Of a DNA stretch of 64,000 nt, positions 17,466 to 26,884 are shown piece by piece. Numbering within the stretch: position 1 is the first letter of the stretch; each line of letters opens with the position of its first letter. A program made the position numbers and the translations under genes. The stretch lies in NCBI RefSeq assembly GCF_001673635.1, contig NZ_LZMH01000073.1, positions 62,001 through 126,000 on the forward strand. The letters are read 5' to 3'. The notes below the pieces were generated by a model. It was not told the origin of the DNA and did no database searches. It was given only the letters and a program-made list of their open reading frames with translations. The stretch comes from Mycobacterium asiaticum. GTDB lineage: Bacteria > Actinomycetota > Actinomycetes > Mycobacteriales > Mycobacteriaceae.

Positions 17466-20400
17466 TTAGACCGTGCAGGGGCGACCGGCGTCTTTCAGCA
17501 GTGCGGCCAGCTCATCGGCATCGGCCAGCTCGTCGGGAGTGATCGTGATGCCGCTGCGCACGTAGTAAAAGGCGGTACGCACCATCGATTCCGGGCAGCC
17601 GTGCAACGCCGCCCAGGCCAATCGGTACACCGACAGCTGGATCGCCGCATGCCGCCGGGATTCCTGGCCGCGGGGGGGGTCACCCGTTTTCCAATCCACC
17701 ACGGTGATGCCGCCATCGGCATCGGCGAAGACCGCATCGATTCGTCCTCGCACCACGGTGTCGCCGATCGGCATCTCGAAGGGCACCTCGACCGCGATCG
17801 GGGTGCGGGCGGCCCACGGCGAGTCGGTGAACTTGTCCTGCAACGCGGCCAGCTCCGCCGAGTCGCCGACATCGGAGTCGGCGGCGCCCGGCAGATCACC
17901 GAGGTCGAACAACAACTCGGCCCCGTAGAACTGTTGCACCCAGGCGTGGAAAGCGTTGCCCAAGAGAGCGTGCGGGTCCGGCCGGGTGGGCAGCCGATGG
18001 ATCAGGCGCTGGGCTGCGGCCTTGGGGTCGCGCGCCAGCTCGACCAGGCCGCTGACGGACAACTGGCCGGGCAGAATGCGCTGGGGCGGAAGTGTTATCC
18101 GGGCGCGCTCGGCCAGCAGCGCGTCGACATCAGCGATCCAGCCCTCCACATCGGGCTGGCCGGTGTCCGCCGTTGTCGCTTGGCTGACCAGCATGGCTCC
18201 GCGCTCGACGTCACCGCGCCGGGTGGCCAACGGGTCGGCGGGCCAGATCGCTTCGACAACGTTGTCCCGCAATGGGTTTCGCTCCCCTTCGGCGGGCGGC
18301 GGCGCCCACTGCTCGACGTTGCCGCAGGGCTCTCCCGCCGCGGCGGAACGGTCGATGATGTCCTTGAGCTCGCACAGGAATTCTGAAGGGCCGCGCGGTT
18401 TGATACCGGTGGCCGCCCAGTGATGCCCAGATACCAGCAGCGTGTCCTCGGCCCGCGTCACCGCGACATACAACAGTCTGCGTTCCTCGTCGACGCGGCG
18501 CTGGTCGAGTTCTGCCCGATGCTGGGAGATATTGTCCGACAGCTGCTTTCGGTTTGTCACGGCGGAAGTGTCCAGCACCGGGACGCCGAGTGCTCCGGCC
18601 CCGGCACGGTCGCCGCGCAGTAACGGCGGCAGCTCGCCGGGGTCGGTGAGCCAGCTGCTTCGCGACGCCGTCGACGGGAACGTGCCGCCGGACAGGTGCG
18701 CAACCGCGACGACCTGCCATTCCAGTCCCTTGGCGGCGTGCACGGTGAGCACTTGGACGCGGTCGCGGGCGACGGCAGGCTGGCCGGGCGCCAAGCCGTT
18801 CTCCACCTCGGCGGCCACGTCGAGGTAGGCAAGCAACCCCGCGACCGTGGCTTGATTGGACCCTGCGCCGGCCCGTTCGGCGTAGCCCGCGACTTCGTCG
18901 GCGAGCGCGTCGAGGTGCTCGGCTCCCGACCACTCGCCTACGGCGGTGGCGCGCACCTCGCAGTCCAGTCCGAGCGCCCGACGCACCTCGGCAACCAGGT
19001 CGGGCAGGGAGTAGCCGAGATGGCTGCGCAGCGCGGCCAGTTCTGCGGCGAGGGCATTGATGCGGGCGTATCCGGCTGCCGAGTAGCCGTCGGCCGGCCC
19101 GGGGTCGGAGATGGCGTCGGCCAGGCAGGCAATGTCGGCGTCGGCGGTCCTCGCGATCGCCTCGGCGGTGAGCGGCTCGGCTGATCGCGTTGCGCCGCCC
19201 AACTCCAGCGCGCGCCGCCACAACGCGGCGATGTCGCGGCCGCCGAGGCGCCAACGCGCCCCGGTGAGCACCCGCATCGCGGCCCCGCCGGCCGTCGGCT
19301 CGGCGACCAGGCGCAGCATGGCCACCAGGTCGGCGACCTCGGGGATCGACAACAAACCGGCCAGGCCGACGACCTCCACCGGAATTCCCCTGCCGCGCAA
19401 CACATCCGCGATGGGCGCAGCGTCGGCGTTACGGCGCACCAGCACCGCCGCGGTCGGCGGGGCGTCGCCGTCGGCGCGGGCGGCCGCGTAACGCTCCTGC
19501 AGATGGTCGGCGATCCACTCCCGCTCGGCCTGGATGTCGGGCAGCAGCGCGCAGCGCACCGTCCCAAGTGGAGCGTCGGGCCGCGGCCGCAGCGGACGCA
19601 CCGCGACCGAGCGCCGCCGCGCCTCGGCCGAAATGGCGTTCGCGAGGTGCAGCGCGCGGGGCGGGTTGCGCCAGCTGGTCCGCAGCTCCAGCGTCGGCGC
19701 CGGGGAGCCGTCGGAGAGCGGGAAGTCGGTGGTGAATCGCGGCAGGTTGGTCGCCGACGCTCCCCGCCAGCCGTAGATCGACTGGATCGGGTCGCCGACG
19801 GCGGTCAGCGCCAGGCCGTCATCCAGGCCCCCGCCGAACAGCGAGGACAACGCGATTCGCTGGGAATGCCCCGTGTCCTGGTACTCGTCGAGCAACACCA
19901 CCCGGTACCGGCTGCGCAGATCATTTCCCACCTGCGGGAACGTCGCGGCCAGCCGGGCTGCGGATGCCATCTGCATCCCGAAGTCCATCACCTTGTCGGT
20001 GCGCATGCGGTCGCGCAAGGCGTCGAGCAGCGGCACCAGCTCAGTGCGTTCGGTCTGGGTGGCCAGCATCCGCAGCAGCGACTGATTAGGGCCGCGGTCG
20101 CGCTGGTGTGGCCCGGCGGGCAGGCTGTACACCAGCCTCTCCAGCTCGACATGGGTGTCTCGGAGCTGGTCGGTGTCGACGAGGTGCTCAGCCAGCTGGC
20201 CCCACAATCGCAACACCAGCGAGGTAACCGCCGTCGGCGTCTTCTCGGTCTGCAGTTCGCCGCGGTAGCCGGCGACCACATCGAAAGCCAGTTGCCAGAG
20301 TTCGGTTTCGGTGAGCAGCCGGGTGTCCGGCTCCACCGGCAGCAGCAGGCCGTATTCGCGCAGCAGCGCACCGGCGAACGCGTGGTAAGTGTTGACGGTC

Positions 20401-20720
20401 GGCGTGCCGGCCGGCTCACCGCCCACCGCGGATCCCACCCCGGCGCCGGCCAGCCGGGCCAGCCGGGACCGGACGCGGCGCAGCAGCTGGCCGGCCGCCT
20501 TGCGGGTGAAGGTCAACCCGAGCACCTGGCTGGGTTCGGCGTAACCGTTCGCGATCAGCCACACCACCCGCGCGGCCATGGTCTCGGTTTTGCCGGCTCC
20601 CGCCCCCGCGATCACCACCAGCGGGCCCGGCGGGGCGGCGATGACCGCCGCCTGCTCGTCGGTGGGCGGGAAAACGCCTAGTGCGGCGGCTAATTCGGCC
20701 GGACTGTAGCGGGGGCTCAT
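17466..20720 (-). CDS. adnB: AdnB subunit of the AdnAB helicase-nuclease (Rv3201c homologue)
   Basis: 1084 residues. The start ATG at 20720 (SPRYSPAELAAALGVFPPTDEQ) overlaps the adnA stop by four bases; the frame extends farther into adnA but that is not homologous. Walker A is GAGAGKTETM, Walker B is LLDEYQDTGHSQR and motif VI is RRLLYVAVTRAEDT. The C-terminal RecB-type nuclease has GNAFHAWVQQFYG, a metal-binding Asp in RGRIDAVF, the VVDWKTGDPP lysine motif and QLSVYRLAW. AdnAB resects double-strand-break ends in mycobacteria. Both subunits here keep motor and nuclease signatures. Confidence 0.95.
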   Translation of the reverse strand: MSPRYSPAELAAALGVFPPTDEQAAVIAAPPGPLVVIAGAGAGKTETMAARVVWLIANGYAEPSQVLGLTFTRKAAGQLLRRVRSRLARLAGAGVGSAVGGEPAGTPTVNTYHAFAGALLREYGLLLPVEPDTRLLTETELWQLAFDVVAGYRGELQTEKTPTAVTSLVLRLWGQLAEHLVDTDQLRDTHVELERLVYSLPAGPHQRDRGPNQSLLRMLATQTERTELVPLLDALRDRMRTDKVMDFGMQMASAARLAATFPQVGNDLRSRYRVVLLDEYQDTGHSQRIALSSLFGGGLDDGLALTAVGDPIQSIYGWRGASATNLPRFTTDFPLSDGSPAPTLELRTSWRNPPRALHLANAISAEARRRSVAVRPLRPRPDAPLGTVRCALLPDIQAEREWIADHLQERYAAARADGDAPPTAAVLVRRNADAAPIADVLRGRGIPVEVVGLAGLLSIPEVADLVAMLRLVAEPTAGGAAMRVLTGARWRLGGRDIAALWRRALELGGATRSAEPLTAEAIARTADADIACLADAISDPGPADGYSAAGYARINALAAELAALRSHLGYSLPDLVAEVRRALGLDCEVRATAVGEWSGAEHLDALADEVAGYAERAGAGSNQATVAGLLAYLDVAAEVENGLAPGQPAVARDRVQVLTVHAAKGLEWQVVAVAHLSGGTFPSTASRSSWLTDPGELPPLLRGDRAGAGALGVPVLDTSAVTNRKQLSDNISQHRAELDQRRVDEERRLLYVAVTRAEDTLLVSGHHWAATGIKPRGPSEFLCELKDIIDRSAAAGEPCGNVEQWAPPPAEGERNPLRDNVVEAIWPADPLATRRGDVERGAMLVSQATTADTGQPDVEGWIADVDALLAERARITLPPQRILPGQLSVSGLVELARDPKAAAQRLIHRLPTRPDPHALLGNAFHAWVQQFYGAELLFDLGDLPGAADSDVGDSAELAALQDKFTDSPWAARTPIAVEVPFEMPIGDTVVRGRIDAVFADADGGITVVDWKTGDPPRGQESRRHAAIQLSVYRLAWAALHGCPESMVRTAFYYVRSGITITPDELADADELAALLKDAGRPCTV

Positions 20721-23700
20721 CGCGCCGCCGCCTCGGTGTGGGCCGGGCAGGAGGGCCGAATCGGGCAGTGCGAGCAGCCGTCGTTGCGCCGAGCGACGAA
20801 CTGCGGTCCGGCGGTGGCTTCGGCCGCCTGCCGAACCAGGGTGCGCCACTGTTCGCGAGCCTGCTCCGTCAACGGATCCTGCTCGCGCTGGGTGGCACCT
20901 GCCGCTCCGGTCTTGCCGGGATAGACCAATCGGGCCCCGCCCGGCTCGTCACCGGCGGGCAGCATGCCCTCGGCGATCGCCAGCTGATACATCGCCAGCT
21001 GGGCGTGTTGCTGCGCGTCGTCCTTACTGACCGGTGTCTTGCCGGTCTTGACGTCGACGATCACCAGCCGCCCGGCGCCGTCGCGTTCCAGCCGGTCGAT
21101 CCGGCCGCGTAACCGGACTTCCCTGCCGTTCGGGGTGTCCAGTACGCCGTCGACGTCGACTTCGACGCCCACCTCGGTCAGCTCACCGCGCGTCTGCGCT
21201 CGCCAGTCGAGGAACGCGCGAAGCATGGCTTGGTGCCGGGTCAGCTCGTTGGCCGAATGCCAGTCGGCGTCGAACGGCAGGTGCCGCCACACGCGGTCGA
21301 GCTCGGCGAGGAGCTGCGATTCGGTCTTGCCGGGCTCGGCGATCAGCGCATGCAGCACCGAACCGATGGTGGACCGCAGTGGCCGCGGGTCGGTCCCGCC
21401 GTGCCGTTCGGCCAGCCAGCGCAGCGGGCAGTCGGTCAGGTTCTGCAGAGTCGACGGTGTCAGCGTGACGGCATCATCGGGGCCGCAGAGCGCGGCGCCG
21501 GTGCTCACCGGGACCAGGCCGTGCCACCCGGTCGGGTCGGCGCCCGGCACGCCGGCCGCTGCCAGTCGAGCCAATTGTGTTGCGGCACAAGCGCGCGCGC
21601 CGTCGTCTACCGAGCCATCCGGCGCGCATACCACCGCGCGCAACCGGCCCACCACCGCGGCGGTAGATAAGACCCGGGGCGTCGAGACTGGCTGCGGCGC
21701 AACGCTTTCCTGGCCGGCCTCGCGTGCAATCTCGAAGAAGAACGCTGACGGCAGGGCGGCGGCCTGACCACCGCCGCCCGAATCGCTGTCTACCGCCGTC
21801 ACCAGCAGTCGGCGCCGCGCCCTGCCCATCGCCGCGACCAGCAGCCTGCGCTCCTCGGCCACCAGTGGTGCGCGCACCGACGCATCCTGGGTGACACCGT
21901 CCAGTTCGTCGAGCAGCCGCTGGGTCGCCAGGACGCCGCCCCGGGGAATCGTGTTGGGCCACAGACCGTCCTGCAAACCCGCGATGACGACCAGATCCCA
22001 TTCCTGACCCAGGGCGGCGTGCGGGCTGAGCACCCGAACCTGCTCAACCTCGGCGGCCGGTTCACGATTGGCCGGCGGCAGCTGCAACGCCGCGACGTGC
22101 TCGGTCAGCCCGCGCAAGGACGCACCGGCGGTCCGGGACACGTAGTCCTCGGTGATGTCGAACAGCGCGGTCACCACCTCCAGGTCCCGGGTGGCCTGAG
22201 CCGCGGCCGTCCCGCCCCGCTCGATGGCCGACAGCCAGCGCCGCTGCAAGCCGGACCGGTGCCACGCCGCCCACAGGGTGTAGCGGGGATCCTGCCCGTC
22301 GCGGTGGCACCGGGCCGCCGCCGCCAGCACCGACCGCACCCGGCGCAGGGCGGCGGACTGCGGGCCGGACAAAGGTTCGTCGCCGACCAACGCTTCGACC
22401 AGGGTCATGCCCCTGCGACGCAGCGTCCTGTGGAGCTGGCGGAGCGACACGGGATCGACACGCCCGATCGGACCGGATACCAGGGCGAGCGCCGTGTCGC
22501 CGTCGAGCCCGTCTGCTGTCGCGGCCAGAACGCTGAGTAGCGCACGCGCCGCCGGCTCCTCGGCGAGGCAGCCACCCATTGCCGGAGCCGCCACCGGAAC
22601 ACCGGCGGCCGACAACGCACGCGGCAACCGCGCGCCGGCGCGCGGCACCGACCTGACGATCACCGCCATCTGCGACCACGGCACCCCGTCGACCAAATGC
22701 GCGCGCCGCAAGGTGTCGGCGATCAACGCTGCTTCCGCATGCGCGGAGGTGGCCAGGCGTGCCGTCACCGACCCGTCGTCGGCACCGGTGCCGTCGATTC
22801 GCCGGCCGGCGCTGGTGCCGGGCAGCCGACTCGCGATGCCGCTGATGGCGCGGGCCACGGCCGAAGCACAGCGATGGGACTCGGTCAAGATCACCGCAGA
22901 CCCCTCCGAATCGAGCAGTCCCGCCGCCTCACCGCCCCGGAAACCGAACACCGCCTGATTGGGATCACCGGCGATCAGAGCGACGTCGGCGCCAAATGCC
23001 AGCACCCGGATCAGTTGCGCCGCCTGCGGATCGAGTTGTTGGGCGTCGTCGACCAGGAGCACCCGGACCCGGGCCCGCTCGGCGGCGAGCAGTTCAGGAT
23101 CTACCGCCAGCGCCTCCAATGCCGCCCCAACCAGTTCGGCGGCAGCCAACGCCGGGGCGGTCGCCTGCGGGGCCGCCGTGCCGACCGCCGCGCGCAGCAA
23201 CATCACCTGCTCGTACTGTCGGGCGAAGCGTCCGGCCGCCGCCCAGTCCGGGCGGTCACAGCGGCGACCCAGGCGCTCCAGCTCCTGTGGGTCAATTCCA
23301 CGTTCGGCGCAGCGCGCCAACAGGTTTCGCAGCTCGTTAGCGAATCCCGCGGTGCTCAGCGCGGGCAGCAGGTGCGCCGGCCAACACGATCCGGCGGCCG
23401 GTCCGTCCGCGAGGTCACCGGCCAGCAGCTCCCGGATGATCGCGTCGTGCTCGGCGCCGGTGAGCAGGCGTGGCGGTGGGTCACCGGCGCGTTCGGCCGA
23501 CCGGCGCAGCACCGCATAGGCATAGCTGTGCAGGGTGCGCACCAACGGCTCACGCACCGCGGACCGACCGCTACTCGAACGCAGCAACGCCGTGGTCAAT
23601 GCGCTGCGCTGCCGCATCCCGATGCGGCCCGAACCCGTCAGCAGCAGAACCGATTCCGGCTGCGCGCCCGCCTCGATGCGACCGACCGCGGCCTCGACGA

Positions 23701-23812
23701 GCAGGCTGCTCTTGCCCGTCCCCGGGCCGCCCAGGATACGCACCACGCCACCCAGACCGGGTTGCAGAACCTTCTCCGCCTCGGGACCCCAGGTCATCGA
23801 CATACCGGGCAT
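20717..23812 (-). CDS. adnA: AdnA subunit of the AdnAB helicase-nuclease (Rv3202c homologue)
   Basis: About 1031 residues from ATG 23812; a TTG at 23833 and ATGs at 23803 and 23797 are alternatives, and the first secure homology is VVRILGGPGTGKSS. Walker A is GGPGTGKS. Walker B is VDDAQQLDP, which lacks the usual Glu and is typical of AdnA. The C-terminal nuclease has VIVDVKTGKTPVSKDDAQQHAQL. One cysteine in NLTDCPLRWL and three in GCSHCPIRPSCPAH make a likely AddB-style iron-sulfur cage. The ATGA overlap with adnB indicates translational coupling of the heterodimer. It is divergent from the lipV-like gene. Confidence 0.94.
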   Translation of the reverse strand: MPGMSMTWGPEAEKVLQPGLGGVVRILGGPGTGKSSLLVEAAVGRIEAGAQPESVLLLTGSGRIGMRQRSALTTALLRSSSGRSAVREPLVRTLHSYAYAVLRRSAERAGDPPPRLLTGAEHDAIIRELLAGDLADGPAAGSCWPAHLLPALSTAGFANELRNLLARCAERGIDPQELERLGRRCDRPDWAAAGRFARQYEQVMLLRAAVGTAAPQATAPALAAAELVGAALEALAVDPELLAAERARVRVLLVDDAQQLDPQAAQLIRVLAFGADVALIAGDPNQAVFGFRGGEAAGLLDSEGSAVILTESHRCASAVARAISGIASRLPGTSAGRRIDGTGADDGSVTARLATSAHAEAALIADTLRRAHLVDGVPWSQMAVIVRSVPRAGARLPRALSAAGVPVAAPAMGGCLAEEPAARALLSVLAATADGLDGDTALALVSGPIGRVDPVSLRQLHRTLRRRGMTLVEALVGDEPLSGPQSAALRRVRSVLAAAARCHRDGQDPRYTLWAAWHRSGLQRRWLSAIERGGTAAAQATRDLEVVTALFDITEDYVSRTAGASLRGLTEHVAALQLPPANREPAAEVEQVRVLSPHAALGQEWDLVVIAGLQDGLWPNTIPRGGVLATQRLLDELDGVTQDASVRAPLVAEERRLLVAAMGRARRRLLVTAVDSDSGGGGQAAALPSAFFFEIAREAGQESVAPQPVSTPRVLSTAAVVGRLRAVVCAPDGSVDDGARACAATQLARLAAAGVPGADPTGWHGLVPVSTGAALCGPDDAVTLTPSTLQNLTDCPLRWLAERHGGTDPRPLRSTIGSVLHALIAEPGKTESQLLAELDRVWRHLPFDADWHSANELTRHQAMLRAFLDWRAQTRGELTEVGVEVDVDGVLDTPNGREVRLRGRIDRLERDGAGRLVIVDVKTGKTPVSKDDAQQHAQLAMYQLAIAEGMLPAGDEPGGARLVYPGKTGAAGATQREQDPLTEQAREQWRTLVRQAAEATAGPQFVARRNDGCSHCPIRPSCPAHTEAAAR

Positions 23813-23867
23813 GCAACCACGCACCTCTGACAAGTTGCCTTGACCAGCGCAATGGCATGATCGACCC

Positions 23868-24656
23868 GTGACAGCCGCCCTACACGTGCACCGTTTCGGT
23901 CCACCCGGCCCACCGCAAGTGCTGGCGCTGCACGGGCTGACCGGCCACGGCCAGCGCTGGCAGCACTTCGCCGACTACGTGCCCGAAATCGCCCTCGCGG
24001 CACCCGATCTGATCGGCCATGGCCGGTCCACCTGGGCCGCGCCATGGACCATCGAGGCGAACGTGTCGGCGCTGAGCGCACTGCTCGAGGACGAGGCACA
24101 GGCACCGGTACACGTAATCGGCCACTCGTTCGGCGGCGCGCTCGGGCTGCACCTGGCCGCCGCCCGTCCCGATCTGGTGGCGTCGTTGTTGTTGCTGGAC
24201 CCCGCCATCGGGCTGGATGGAAGCTGGATGGCGCAGATCGCCGAGGCGATGCTGGCCAACCCGGACTATCCCGACCGCGCCGAGGCCCGGCAGGAGAAGG
24301 CGTCGGGCTCCTGGGCGGACGTCGACCCCACGGCTTTGGACGCGGATCTGGATGAGCACCTGATCGCGCTGCCCAACGGGCGATACGGGTGGCGCATCAG
24401 TTTGCCCGCAATGATGTCTTACTGGAGCGAGCTGGCCCGCGACATCGCGCTGCCGCCCGCCGGCGTGCCGACCACACTGGTGCGGGCCAAGTGGACGTCG
24501 CCGCCCTACGTCGGGGAGCGGCTGATCACCGGTCTGCGCGATCGGCTGGGCGACGATTTCGAATTGCTCGACTACGAGTGTGATCACATGGTGCCGCACG
24601 CCAAGCCCGACGACGTCGCGGCCCTGATTCGTAAGCGATGCCGATGGCGCAGGTGA
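23868..24656 (+). CDS. lipV: alpha/beta hydrolase, LipV-like
   Basis: 262 residues. The nucleophile elbow is GHSFGG (Ser near residue 87), the oxyanion loop is ALHGLTGHGQRW, and the catalytic His is in CDHMVPHAKP. The GTG start gives TAALHVHRFGPPGPP. M. tuberculosis LipV (Rv3203), annotated shorter, holds the same position beside adnA. The physiological ester is unknown. The last 13 bases overlap the next gene, suggesting coupling. Confidence 0.88.
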   Translation: MTAALHVHRFGPPGPPQVLALHGLTGHGQRWQHFADYVPEIALAAPDLIGHGRSTWAAPWTIEANVSALSALLEDEAQAPVHVIGHSFGGALGLHLAAARPDLVASLLLLDPAIGLDGSWMAQIAEAMLANPDYPDRAEARQEKASGSWADVDPTALDADLDEHLIALPNGRYGWRISLPAMMSYWSELARDIALPPAGVPTTLVRAKWTSPPYVGERLITGLRDRLGDDFELLDYECDHMVPHAKPDDVAALIRKRCRWRR

Positions 24657-24952
24657 CCGACGAACAGATCGAGCGGGTCCGTTCGCTGGTCGCGGCCATC
24701 CCGGCCGGGAGGGTATCGACGTACGGCGACATCGCCGCGGTGGCAGGGCTTTCCAGCCCACGCATCGTCGGCTGGATCATGCGCACCGATTCGGCCGACC
24801 TGCCCTGGCACCGGGTCATCACCGCATCGGGACGACCGGCCCAGCATCTCACGTCCCGGCAGTTGGAACTGCTGCGCGCCGAAGGAGTGCTGGCCAACGA
24901 CGGCAGAATCGCGCTCGACGAAGTTCGCTACGAGTTCGGGCCGAACGACTAA
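24644..24952 (+). CDS. alkyltransferase-like (ATL) DNA-lesion binding protein
   Basis: 102 residues (AQVTDEQIERVRSLV...). It is the MGMT DNA-binding fold, but the PCHR active-site motif reads LPWHRVI, with Trp in place of the alkyl-accepting Cys. This is the defining change of ATL proteins, which bind O6-alkylguanine and flag it for nucleotide excision repair without removing the alkyl group. The flipping-helix segment SSPRIVGWIMR is intact. The start was matched to the Rv3204 homologue; an ATG six bases upstream is also in frame. It overlaps the 3' end of the lipV-like gene. Confidence 0.92.
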   Translation: MAQVTDEQIERVRSLVAAIPAGRVSTYGDIAAVAGLSSPRIVGWIMRTDSADLPWHRVITASGRPAQHLTSRQLELLRAEGVLANDGRIALDEVRYEFGPND

Positions 24953-25803
24953 AGGATCAGCCGTACCAGCGCCGCGGTGCGGGCCAGACCAGGAAACGCC
25001 TCGGCCGTGGACCTCGGGTGAAGCGCATGCACCGCCAGGCGGAACATCAACGCGCGCAACAACATCTGCGACCACTCGGGCAACGCGTTCCACCGTTCGA
25101 TGAGACCGTCGTCCGCCTCGCCCCAGGACAGGGCGTCGACGACGACCACGCCGGCCGCCCAGGACGCGGGCCGCCAGTACGGCGTGATGTCGGTGATGCC
25201 CGGCGGTGCCGTGCCCGCGAAAAGCACCGTGCCGTAGAGATCGCCGTGCACCAATTGATTGGGGCTGCGGGTTGGTTTGCGCAGTGTCGCAAGCTGATTG
25301 ATCAACTCGATCGACCGCTCGGCGTCCGCGGTGGCCGGCGCGGTGCGCGCCCCGGGCGGGATCGACTGCAGCGGCCGCTCTTCCCAGGCCGCACGGTCGG
25401 CCGCGATGAAGACGTCGACGTCACCCCAGGGCGCGGTGGGTCCTTGCGTCAGAAACCGCGGCCGCTCCAGCTTGCCGGTGGCCTCGTGCAGGCGCACCGC
25501 GGCCGAAACCACCTCGTCGTGCCGAGGTTCGGGCGCGCCGGCCACGAACGTGTCCGCCCGCCAACCTGACACCACGTACCGGCCGTCGGTCGACCGGACC
25601 GGCCGGGCCAGGCGCACGCCGTCTACGAACAACGTTTCCCGCATCCGGGCCGACCAGGTGGCGCGTGCGTTGTCGGCCACCATCGACAGCACCACTTCGC
25701 CGCATCGCCAGCCGCCTTCCCAGGCAGCGCCGAGCGGGGCGGGTTGCACACCGGTCAAACCAAAAGCCGCCAGCACGTGCTCGGGCGGCGGCTCGACGGT
25801 CAC
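24949..25803 (-). CDS. conserved actinobacterial protein, aminoglycoside-phosphotransferase-like (Rv3205c, TIGR02569)
   Basis: 284 residues. LVHGDLYGTVLFAG resembles the catalytic loop of APH/choline-kinase folds (HGDLxxxN, with Thr in place of the usual Asn). TDITPYWRPASWAAGVVVVDAL occupies the place of the second metal motif. The N-terminal half lacks an obvious glycine loop, so kinase activity is doubtful. It is convergent with the ATL gene, overlapping by four bases, as in M. tuberculosis. No pathway is known. Confidence 0.82.
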   Translation of the reverse strand: MTVEPPPEHVLAAFGLTGVQPAPLGAAWEGGWRCGEVVLSMVADNARATWSARMRETLFVDGVRLARPVRSTDGRYVVSGWRADTFVAGAPEPRHDEVVSAAVRLHEATGKLERPRFLTQGPTAPWGDVDVFIAADRAAWEERPLQSIPPGARTAPATADAERSIELINQLATLRKPTRSPNQLVHGDLYGTVLFAGTAPPGITDITPYWRPASWAAGVVVVDALSWGEADDGLIERWNALPEWSQMLLRALMFRLAVHALHPRSTAEAFPGLARTAALVRLIL

Positions 25804-25966
25804 GAGGACCAGCCTAGTAGAGCTGATTTGCGCATCAGCACGACGCGCTGACGCATACGACGATCGAGATATGCAGCCCTCGGCTCAGGCTGGACCGTTA
25901 GCTCCGTCGTTGCCGGCCAGCCGCGCGCTGGTGGAAAACGCCGCTGCCCTGTCGCAGTGACGGAGG

Positions 25967-26326
25967 TCAGCGGCAGCAGTTCGGGTCCAGTGCAACGCAT
26001 AAGGCTTGCAGCGCGTCCGCGCGGACTCGATGAAACACGTTCATGCCCCTACGATCCGAGACCACTAGCCCGGCCTTGCGGAGCTGAGTCAGGTGATGAC
26101 TGATCGTCGATTCGCTCAACTGCAGCACGGCCGCCAGGTCCCCCGAGATCTCTTCGCCGGCAGGCGAGCCGAGCAGGTATGACACAAGTTTGACCCGCAC
26201 CGGGTCGGCCAGAGCCTTCAGGCGCACCGCAACCTGCAACGCATCCTCGTCGCTCATCGAGCCCGATGCCAATGGGGCGCAACACACGGGCGCGGTCGTG
26301 TCGATCACTGGCAATGCTTTAGGCAC
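25967..26326 (-). CDS. ArsR/SmtB-family metal(loid)-responsive repressor
   Basis: 119 residues from the GTG at 26326 (PKALPVIDTTAPVCCAPLAS). The frame opens upstream to 26404, but that runs across the operator. The winged helix includes RLKALADPVRVKLVSYLLG and the recognition helix SESTISHHLTQLRKAGLV. Cysteine pairs VCCAPL at the N-terminus and PNCCR at the C-terminus are candidate arsenite or cadmium ligands. It is divergent from a CadI/ArsI gene with only 93 bases between. M. tuberculosis has a similar pair elsewhere (Rv2641-Rv2642), so this looks like an insertion between the Rv3205c and moeZ homologues. Confidence 0.9.
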   Translation of the reverse strand: MPKALPVIDTTAPVCCAPLASGSMSDEDALQVAVRLKALADPVRVKLVSYLLGSPAGEEISGDLAAVLQLSESTISHHLTQLRKAGLVVSDRRGMNVFHRVRADALQALCVALDPNCCR

Positions 26327-26347
26327 GAGGCGATTTTGACATAGACT

Positions 26348-26400
26348 TTGACATATATCAAAAAGGTGGCATGCTGAGTTGCACAACTTCGATATATGTC
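26348..26400. promoter_or_regulatory. candidate ArsR operators between arsR and cadI/arsI
   Basis: Exact 10-bp inverted arms GACATATATC (26350-26359) and GATATATGTC (26391-26400) are 31 bases apart. The left arm lies within TTGACATATATCAA (26348-26361), which itself has TTGA/TCAA ends like ArsR-family sites. A further partial direct copy, TTTGACATA, precedes it. The AT content contrasts sharply with the flanks. Confidence 0.68.
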
Positions 26401-26419
26401 TCACAAGTTAGGGCTTCCA

Positions 26420-26857
26420 GTGTCTCGCATACAGCTCGCGCTCAACGTCGATGATCTAGACACAGCGATCGGGTTCTACTCGAAGCTTTTCCGAACCGAA
26501 CCCGCCAAAGTCAAACCTGGCTACGCCAACTTCGCGGTCTTGGACCCCCCATTGAAACTGGTGCTGCTCGAGAATCCCGGTCACGGCGGCACCCTCAATC
26601 ACCTGGGCGTCGAGGTCGACTGCAGCGCGGCGGTGCACGACGAGATTGCCCGCCTGACTTCTGCAGGCATGCTCACCGAGGAGGAAATCGGTACGACGTG
26701 CTGCTTCGCGAAACAAGACAAGGTTTGGGTGACCGGACCCGCCGATGAGCGCTGGGAGGTCTACACGGTGTTGGCAGAGTCGGACACCTTCGACGCGGGC
26801 AATGGCACCGACGACGGGGGCGCCGTGTGCTGTGCCGACACCGCGCAAGCGGTATGA
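26420..26857 (+). CDS. cadI: CadI/ArsI-type vicinal-oxygen-chelate protein
   Basis: 145 residues from the GTG at 26420 (SRIQLALNVDDLDTAIGFYSKLF), matching M. tuberculosis CadI; an ATG at 26396 lies inside the operator arm. It has the glyoxalase/VOC fold, the His in GGTLNHLGVEV, the vicinal cysteine pair TTCCFAKQDKVWV and the Glu in RWEVYTVL. These are the residues of ArsI C-As lyases and of cadmium-induced CadI. A second CC pair near the end (GAVCCADT) may bind metal. Repression by the divergent ArsR and induction by As(III) or Cd(II) are expected but not shown. Confidence 0.9.
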   Translation: MSRIQLALNVDDLDTAIGFYSKLFRTEPAKVKPGYANFAVLDPPLKLVLLENPGHGGTLNHLGVEVDCSAAVHDEIARLTSAGMLTEEEIGTTCCFAKQDKVWVTGPADERWEVYTVLAESDTFDAGNGTDDGGAVCCADTAQAV

Positions 26858-26884
26858 CAGACACCGCGACGGAATTCTGAACTA

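Noticed and set aside
24644..24952. A functional O6-methylguanine-DNA methyltransferase
   Set aside because: The catalytic Cys is replaced by Trp in LPWHRVI, so it is called alkyltransferase-like.
25861..25960. A 29-codon frame (MQPSAQAGPLAPSLPASRAL...) between the Rv3205c homologue and arsR
   Set aside because: There is no ribosome-binding site and no recognised homologue, and the frame is open upstream as an antisense extension. Could be a remnant, but not supportable.
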